Below the pieces are notes generated by a model. The model was not told where the DNA came from. It saw only the letters and a list, made by a program, of their open reading frames with translations, and did no database searches. Shown here in pieces: positions 57,961 through 64,000 of a DNA stretch of 64,000 nucleotides. How positions within the stretch are numbered: position 1 is the stretch's first letter; each line of letters begins with the position of its first letter. Position numbers and translations under genes: made by a program. Source of the DNA: Istiophorus platypterus (Eukaryota > Chordata > Actinopteri > Istiophoriformes > Istiophoridae); assembly GCA_016859345.1 (NCBI GenBank), contig CM029122.1:541501-605500 (forward strand). Reading direction: 5' to 3'.

Positions 57961-60930
57961 TACCACCAACTATTGAAGTTGATGTGAAGCTTATTGAGGG
58001 TCTTGTTGTCAAAGCTGGCAGCACTATAACTCTGCCAGCCAAGATGACAGGCATTCCCATTCCCACTGCCAAATGGATGACAGATGGAAAGGAGATTGTA
58101 TCAGAAGGCCGCTATCGTATTGAATCTGCTGGATCCTCAACTATCCTCAGTATCCCTGAGTGCCTGAGAGGAGACACAGGAGAGTACATCCTCACTGTGT
58201 CTAATCCTGCAGGCAGCAAGACTGTGGCTCTGCATGTCACCGTACTGGATCTTCCAGGTCCACCCGTTGGACCCATCAACATATTGGAGGTAACCCCTGA
58301 TTACATGATGATCCAATGGAGGGCACCAAAGGATGATGGTGGCACTCCCATCACCAACTATGTGGTGGAAAAGAAGGATGTAAAGAAGCCATGGGAGCCC
58401 TGGTCTGTTGTTCGCTCCAGCGGTACCAGCACCAAGGCCAAGGTGTCCAGGCTTGAGAAGGGCCGTGAGTACATTGTTCGTGTCCGTGCAGAGAATAAGA
58501 TTGGCATCGGTGCTGGGCTTGAGAGTCCTCCTACTATTGCCAAGCACATGTTCAACCCTCCTGGTCCACCAGGCCTGCCAGAATGTTCTGATATCACAGA
58601 GAATGCTGTAACAGTGGAATGGACCCTGCCTGACTACGATGGAGGAAGTCCCATCAGTGGCTATGTGATTGAACGCAGAGAAATGACAGGAAAATGGATA
58701 CGTGTCAACAAAACTCCTGTGCTAGATCTCAGATACAGAGTCTCAGGCCTATTTGAAGGCAACAGCTACGAGTTCAGAGTGTTTGCTGAGAACATTGCTG
58801 GTATCAGTGAGCCTTCCCGTACCTCTGACGCCATCAAGGCCACTCGTGCTATCTCCAAACCCGGCCCCCCTGGAAATCCTAAACTGAAGGACTGGAGCAA
58901 ATCCTATGCTGATATCTGCTGGACCAAGCCGACAAGAGATGGTGGCAGTCCCATCCTTGGCTATGTGATTGAGGCTCAGAAGTCAGGAAGTGCCCAGTGG
59001 GACAGAATCAACAAGGACCTCATCAAGATATGCGCCTACAGAGTGCCAGGCCTGATTGAAGGAATGGAGTACAGAATTCGCATCAGGGCCACCAACAAAG
59101 TTGGAGACAGTGAACCCAGGGAACTGCCCGAGACCATCTTGGCAAAGGACATATTGGTACCTCCTGAGGTTGTTGTTGATGTGTCCTGCCGTGACTCTCT
59201 GACAGTGCGGGCAGGTCAGATCATCAGTTTGATCTCTAGGGTGAAGGGCAGACCAGATCCAGAGATCACGTGGACCAAGGATGCCAGGGCCCTGTCCCGG
59301 GATAAGCGCACTGAAATGAAAAATAACTACCCTCTGTGTGAATTGGTAATCAAAGAGGCAGTAAGATCAGACTATGGTAAATATGCAATTGTTGCCAAAA
59401 ACAGTAGTGGACAGGCACAGGCAACAATTCTTGTTAATGTCCTGGACACACCAGGTCCTTGCCAAAACCTGAAAGTAGCCTATGTGACGAAGAACTCCTG
59501 CATGGTTTCCTGGGAGAACCCTGAGGACAATGGAGGCACTGAAATCAATCAGTACATTATTGAGTGCCGTCAGCCCAGCCAGAGAGGATGGACAATAGTC
59601 TCAAATGACTGCACTAAGCGCCTGATAAAGGCCCCCCTTACTGAGGGTTGTGAGTATTTCTTCCGTGTCAGTGCAGAGAACAAGATAGGTGCTGGTCCAA
59701 CTACTGAGACCAAGACACCTGTACTGGCAGTGGATCCTATTGAGAAGCCTGGGGAACCAATTGACTTCCACATTTCTGAGATTGGCAAGACCTTCTGCTT
59801 CCTCAAGTGGAAAAAGCCAGACTACGATGGCGGTAGCCGTAACCTGGGTTATCATGTTGAGAAGAAACCAAAGGAGGCTGAGGAGTGGGAGAGGCTCCAC
59901 AAGGGTGCCATTAAGGAGACTTACTTCATGGCTGACAGGTGCATAGAAAATCAGATCTACCAGTTTAGAGTTCAGACTAAGAATGAGGGAGGCGAGAGCA
60001 ACTGGGTGACCACAGCTGAGGTCCTGGTTAAGGAACTGCTGGTGGAGCCTGAAATCAAGATTAAACTGGATGGAACCCTAATTGTCAAGGCAGGAGACTC
60101 AATTCCTATCGAGGCAACAGTTAAGGGAAAACCCCAGCCTGATGTCAAATGGACCAAGGATGAGAGCACAGAGGAGATTAAGAAGGGACCCAGGCTTCAG
60201 ATTGAAACTAGTACTGACTTCTCAAAGCTTCTGCTTACTGGTGCCAGACGCACTGACAGTGGCAAATATGTTGTCACTGCCTCCAACAGTGCAGGAACCT
60301 GCTCTGCTCATGCAAAGGTCAATGTACTTGATAGACCTGGCCCCATCAGGAATTTGAAGGTGTCGGGTGTCACAATCGATAGATGCCATCTGGCCTGGGA
60401 AATCCCAGAAGATGATGGCGGCTGTGATATCTACAACTACATCATTGAGAAATGCGAGACCAAGAGAGGAGTCTGGTCAGTCCACTCCAATGCTGTTATC
60501 ACCAACAAAGCTAAAGTTACTCGTCTCATTGAGGGTAATGAGTATATCTTCCGAGTTCGTGCTGAGAATAAGATGGGTCCTGGTCCTGCAATGCAGAGTG
60601 AGGCCATTGTTGCTGGCACCCAATTCAATGTACCTGATGCTCCTGAAGCACCAGAAGTCACCAAGATTGCCAAGGAAGAGATGACTGTGCAGTGGTCAGA
60701 GCCTGAACAAGATGGAGGAAAGCCAATCACTGGTTATCTATTGGAGAAGAGGGAGGAGCATGCCGTTAGGTGGTCTCCTGTCAACAAAGAGCCAATCCCT
60801 GGAACTCGTTTGACAGTTACTGGGCTCCTGCCCCTCCATGATTACCAGTATAGAGTCAAGGCAGTCAATGAAATTGGCATTGGCATCCCAAGCAAGCCTT
60901 CACGTGCCATCACTGCCAAGGATGCAGTTG
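57961..60930 (+). CDS. ttn: Titin ten-domain exon (I-FFF-I-FF-I-FF)
   Basis: 2970 nt, 990 codons, phase 1-1, no intron. In order: Ig 12 (57961-58250), Fn3 34 (58251-58553), Fn3 35 (58554-58856), Fn3 36 (58857-59156), Ig 13 (59157-59447, PPEVVVDVSCRD), Fn3 37 (59448-59744), Fn3 38 (59745-60041), Ig 14 (60042-60332, EPEIKIKLDG), Fn3 39 (60333-60629), Fn3 40 (60630-60930). It covers domains 4-7 of super-repeat 5 and 1-6 of super-repeat 6. Upstream in this gene the same ten domains would take about 10-15 exons. Each domain has its usual marks: DGG and YxVE in Fn3, KGRPDPEITW or KGKPQPDVKW in Ig. Long intron-free A-band exons are known in titin; the one in human is larger. Confidence 0.96.
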
Positions 60931-61055
60931 GTATGTTACCATTAATTATGTTTCCATTGTGTTTATATATATTTGTTAAAAAAATGAGTTCATGCGGTAT
61001 TTTAAGAGACAAAATCCATGTCTTCATGTTCACACATGCTTATGTCCTCCTCCAG

Positions 61056-61376
61056 AGCCTCCAGCATCACCTACCAACTTGAAGGTTCTGGATAGCACTA
61101 AGTCAAGTGTCACCCTGGGCTGGACCAAGCCTCTATCTGATGGTGGAGCTCCCATCATTGGCTATGTTGTGGAGATGAGGGTGCAGGGAACTGCCAAGAA
61201 AGGAGATGATGGTTGGAAGAGATGCAACGTAGCAGCTCAGCTGGTCATATGCGAGTTCACAGTCACAAGTCTGGATGACAAGCATGTGTATGAATTTAGA
61301 GTGTCAGCTCAGAACCAGGTAGGGATGAGCCTTCCCTGCGACCTGAAGGATGCTGTGATCCCCAGGGAGATTTTAG
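61056..61376 (+). CDS. ttn: Titin exon: Fn3 41, super-repeat 6 domain 7
   Basis: 107 codons, longer than average. PPASPTNLKVLD, LGWTKPLSDGGAPI, YVVEMRVQG with extra AKKGDDGW, YEFRVSAQNQVGMS. Last domain of the sixth complete seven-domain unit. Confidence 0.94.
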
Positions 61377-61537
61377 GTAAGGAATTTTAACTGCTTTCAT
61401 GGCAGCCAGATGGCATCTAAGGTTTACCTAGAGTCTCTGTGACAATGTTGTCATGAGTAATAACTGTCAGATCACATTAAGATGTGATCTGACTACTTGT
61501 GACATCAAGCTAACACCTGCACTGTTTCCTCCAACAG

Positions 61538-61822
61538 AGGCCCCAGAGATTGAATTGGATGCTAATCTGAAACAAGGACTGACAGTGAGAGCTGGCTGTC
61601 CCATCAGGCTTTGTGCTACCATCAGAGGCAGACCCCCTCCCAAGGTAACTTGGAGGAGGATGGGCATTGACAACGTGGTCAGGAGGGGAAAAGTCGACAT
61701 CATTGACACCATGACCTTCCTAGTTATCCCTGACAGCACACGTGATGACTCTGGCAAATATTGCCTGACTCTGCAGAGCCCTGCCGGGGAGAAGGCTGTG
61801 TTTGTCAACGTTAAGGTTCTGG
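61538..61822 (+). CDS. ttn: Titin exon: A-band Ig 15, start of next super-repeat
   Basis: 95 codons. APEIELDANLKQGLTVRAG, IRGRPPPKVTWRRMG, DSGKYCLTLQSPAG. After six I-FF-I-FFF units this may open the C-zone, whose 11-domain units also begin I-FF-I-FFF; the window ends before this can be decided. Confidence 0.93.
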
Positions 61823-61990
61823 GTAAGTCCTGGTTTTGTTTGGTTAACAAATACAAGCATAGAGTCTAACTTTTTCACTCAGCAATCACAAAAATGTGCT
61901 TACTTCATCAAAATGACATTTTCAGCTCAATGAGAAAAGAATAAAAAACAAGAAAAAAAAGGAAACCTCATATTCTCTTTTTCCTGACAG

Positions 61991-62296
61991 ACACTCCTGG
62001 ACCTGTAATCAATCTGGAAGCTACCGACATCAAACAGACATCAGCCATGCTGTCCTGGGGTCTTCCAGAGAACAATGGTGGTAGTGAGGTCACTCATTAT
62101 ATTGTTGAGAAGCGTGAGATTGACCGTAAGACATGGGCAACTGTCAAGGCCGAAGTTGAGAAGGACAAGATTCCTTTCAAAGTCAGCGGTCTGATGCCTG
62201 GGACTGAATACTACTTCAGAGTCACAGCTGTCAATGAATACGGTTCTGGAGTTCCCAGAGTGACACCCACTTCCTACCTGGCCTCTGATCCTGTCA
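61991..62296 (+). CDS. ttn: Titin exon: Fn3 42
   Basis: 102 codons. TPGPVINLEATD, LSWGLPENNGGSEV, YIVEKREID, YYFRVTAVNEYGSG. Confidence 0.94.
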
Positions 62297-62442
62297 GTAC
62301 GTATCATCTCTTAATCACACAACACAACAGGAACAACAAGCTCATACACAGCTTACAGTTGCCCACTGTTATCAGTTGTCTCTTGTCTCTTTCATTTATC
62401 ATTAGAAACACTTGAACAGACCTGTCTGATTTCCTTTTTCAG

Positions 62443-62606
62443 GCAAGCCAGATCCCTGTGAAAAGATTGAGGTTCTTGAGATCACTAAGAACAGTGCCAC
62501 AGTAGGCTGGGTGAAGCCTGCAAGGGATGGCGGTGCCAAGATCGATGGCTATGTGATCGAATACATTGAGGTTAAACCTCCTCCAGAGCCTCCAGCACCT
62601 GTAGAG
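62443..62606 (+). CDS. ttn: Titin exon: Fn3 43, first part, ends in Pro-rich insertion
   Basis: 164 nt, phase 1 to 0. KPDPCEKIEVLE, VGWVKPARDGGAKI, YVIEYIEVK, then PPPEPPAPVE. Donor gag|gtttgt is poor. The 149-nt intron interrupts the insertion itself. Confidence 0.82.
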
Positions 62607-62755
62607 GTTTGTCATTTGATTGAAATAAAACCTTAAACTCACAGCCATTTTACAAATACTTATGCTCTTACATACTTTTGCAATTATTTTCTTATTTTTT
62701 AATAAACCCAGAAAAAAATCTTAATCATTAATCTACAATGCTCAAATTGCCAAAG

Positions 62756-62996
62756 GTTCCAGAAGGAAAGGAGCCTCCCCAACCTCCTCCTCCACCTCCA
62801 GTGGTAGTGGAGGAAGAGGATGCAGAATCTGAAAAGGAAGCGTGGAATGCCTATACCACAGTGAAAGGTTTGACAATCAACATTAGCGGCCTGAAGGAGA
62901 ACAAGAGGTACAAATTCAGAGTGGCTGCGAAGAACATCATGGGCATGAGCTTGTTCACTGAGACAAGGAATCCGGTTGAGATCAAGGAACAGATGT
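62756..62996 (+). CDS. ttn: Titin exon: Fn3 43, second part, with poly-Pro/acidic loop
   Basis: 241 nt, phase 0 to 1. Begins VPEGKEPPQPPPPPPVVV, then EEEDAESEKE, before the domain resumes at AWNAYTTVKGLTINISGL and YKFRVAAKNIMGMS. The two exons give 135 codons against about 100 for an Fn3. The acceptor (tgccaaag) has almost no pyrimidine tract, so the exact start is less sure. Confidence 0.82.
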
Positions 62997-63231
62997 GTAA
63001 GCCATTACGTCAGATTAATAAGAGATTATTAAAACAAAGTTTTAGTCATGATAGCACAACAGTTAAATTATTTTGTTCATCTAGCTATCTAATGATCAGA
63101 CAAACACTGATGATAACAGTAAAATGTAGAGCTGTAAGAAAGAGGGATGATACTAAATATTACCATCATTAATTATCAGTCTGCTCAGTTTCCTTAGATA
63201 GTCTCTCAAATTCTTATGTCTTCACCTACAG

Positions 63232-63507
63232 TGGAACCAAAGATTGTCATGCAAGAGACAGTGAGCGCCAGAGCTGGAGCCAAACTCAGAGTGGAAGCAC
63301 TGGTTTCAGGAAAACCCACCCCGACCTGCAAATGGATGCGTGGTGAGAACCCAGTAGTCCCCTCCAGTCGTCTGGCTGTGCACAAGTCCGGCAACTTGTG
63401 TGTCCTGATCATCAAAGATGTGTCAAGGACTGACAGTGGAGAGTACAGCCTTGTGGCTGAGAACAACTCTGCAAAGGTAGTCAAGACCCTGAGGATCATC
63501 ATCAGAG
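63232..63507 (+). CDS. ttn: Titin exon: A-band Ig 16
   Basis: 92 codons. EPKIVMQETVSARAGAKL, VSGKPTPTCKWMRGE, DSGEYSLVAENNSA. Fourth domain of the unit that starts at 61538. Confidence 0.94.
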
Positions 63508-63608
63508 GTCAGTGTTACCAATAATAAGTTAATTAAAGTAATTAAATAATTTACATTTTGGGATTCAGCAACGAAGAAAAAGACTCAGCTGACTTTTCTG
63601 TGATTCAG

Positions 63609-63908
63609 ACATCCCTGGTCCTCCTGAGGGCCCAGTGGAAATCAGTGACATTGACTCTGATGCCTGCTCCCTATCCTGGAACAAACCACTTGAGGATGGA
63701 GGCAGCAATATCACCAACTATGTGGTGGAAAAATGTGATGTGAGTAGAGGTGACTGGGTGACAGCCCTCTCTTCCTGCTCAAAGACCAGTTGCAGGCTTG
63801 GAAAGCTCATTCCTGGGAAGGAGTATGTGTTCCGCATCCGTGCTGAAAACCGCTATGGTGTGTCAGACCCTATTCAGTCTGACAGGATGGTTGCCAAATT
63901 CCCCTTTG
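63609..63908 (+). CDS. ttn: Titin exon: Fn3 44, last in window
   Basis: 100 codons. IPGPPEGPVEISD, LSWNKPLEDGGSNI, YVVEKCDVS, YVFRIRAENRYGVS. Donor tttg|gtaagt. The gene continues past the window end. Confidence 0.94.
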
Positions 63909-64000
63909 GTAAGTTTGGCTGAACTATTTGTCCCCAGTGCAGGCCTTGATAAGCTTTGGATACATGGTTCTGTCTTAAGTTGACAGGTTTTATCCTTATA

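Larger units (their letters stand above)
1..64000 (+). other. ttn: Titin gene, internal part (PEVK end to early A-band)
   Basis: The whole window lies inside one gene. Seen: 97 in-frame exons whose translations are, in order, PEVK sequence, 24 Ig domains, then Ig and Fn3 domains in the I-FF-I-FFF pattern. Known: only titin combines a PEVK spring, a long tandem Ig chain and thick-filament Ig/Fn3 super-repeats. Titin spans half a sarcomere, from Z-disc to M-band; the part here covers the distal I-band spring and the first thick-filament zone. Start codon, Z-disc, N2A, kinase and M-band parts lie outside. No promoter, poly(A) site or other gene is seen. Exon ends were chosen from AG/GT sites that keep the frame; boundary introns are phase 1. 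I cannot tell which of the two fish paralogues this is. Confidence 0.96.

Noticed and set aside
1..64000. CRISPR-like arrays, operons, bacterial promoters
   Set aside because: The regular repeats are protein domains in a spliced eukaryotic gene; no spaced direct repeats of CRISPR type were seen.

Overview
The window is an internal piece of one very large gene on the + strand: titin (ttn), the giant elastic and scaffolding protein of striated-muscle sarcomeres. Neither the start nor the end of the gene is present. Short GT-AG exons, long AT-rich introns and typical fish interspersed repeats (12.55-12.80 kb and 25.60-26.43 kb) point to a ray-finned fish, probably an acanthomorph. Fish carry two titin genes; I cannot tell from the sequence which one this is.

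Layout. 1-4.2 kb: end of the PEVK spring, with a 12-codon exon, a 2058-nt PEVK exon and a short Arg/Gly-rich exon. 4.2-22.9 kb: the distal I-band tandem Ig chain, 24 Ig domains by my count. 23.0-33.0 kb: start of the A-band part, with Fn3 domains mixed with Ig in the order FFF-I-FF-I-FFFFFF. 33.1-61.4 kb: six complete seven-domain super-repeats (I-FF-I-FFF), which matches the D-zone of vertebrate titin. 61.5-63.9 kb: the start of the next super-repeat (I-FF-I-F...), which the window end cuts. I place 97 coding exons by joining open frames, AG acceptors, GT donors and phase. Domain-boundary introns are essentially all phase 1; introns inside a domain are phase 0 or 2. Every proposed junction keeps the frame.

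How it works together: the PEVK segment and the Ig chain form the I-band spring; the Ig/Fn3 super-repeats lie along the thick filament and bind myosin and, further on, myosin-binding protein C. The window contains no second gene, RNA gene or CRISPR array. All open frames on the - strand over exons are shadows of titin coding sequence.

Most notable: (1) a perfect 804-bp tandem duplication (20512-22119), introns included, whose breakpoints sit in a 13-bp stretch encoding the conserved VKWM of two different Ig domains. It adds two Ig domains in frame, one of them a chimera, and explains why I count 24 distal Igs where 22 are known in human titin. It is either a very recent structural change or an assembly error. 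(2) A PEVK exon with an internal ~136-residue tandem repeat and Trp-containing motifs. (3) A 2970-nt ten-domain exon without introns. (4) Two domains with inserted charged or proline-rich loops. (5) Degenerate LINE reverse-transcriptase fragments in introns, two of them flanking one Ig exon. I found no evidence of a new biological system beyond these features of titin.
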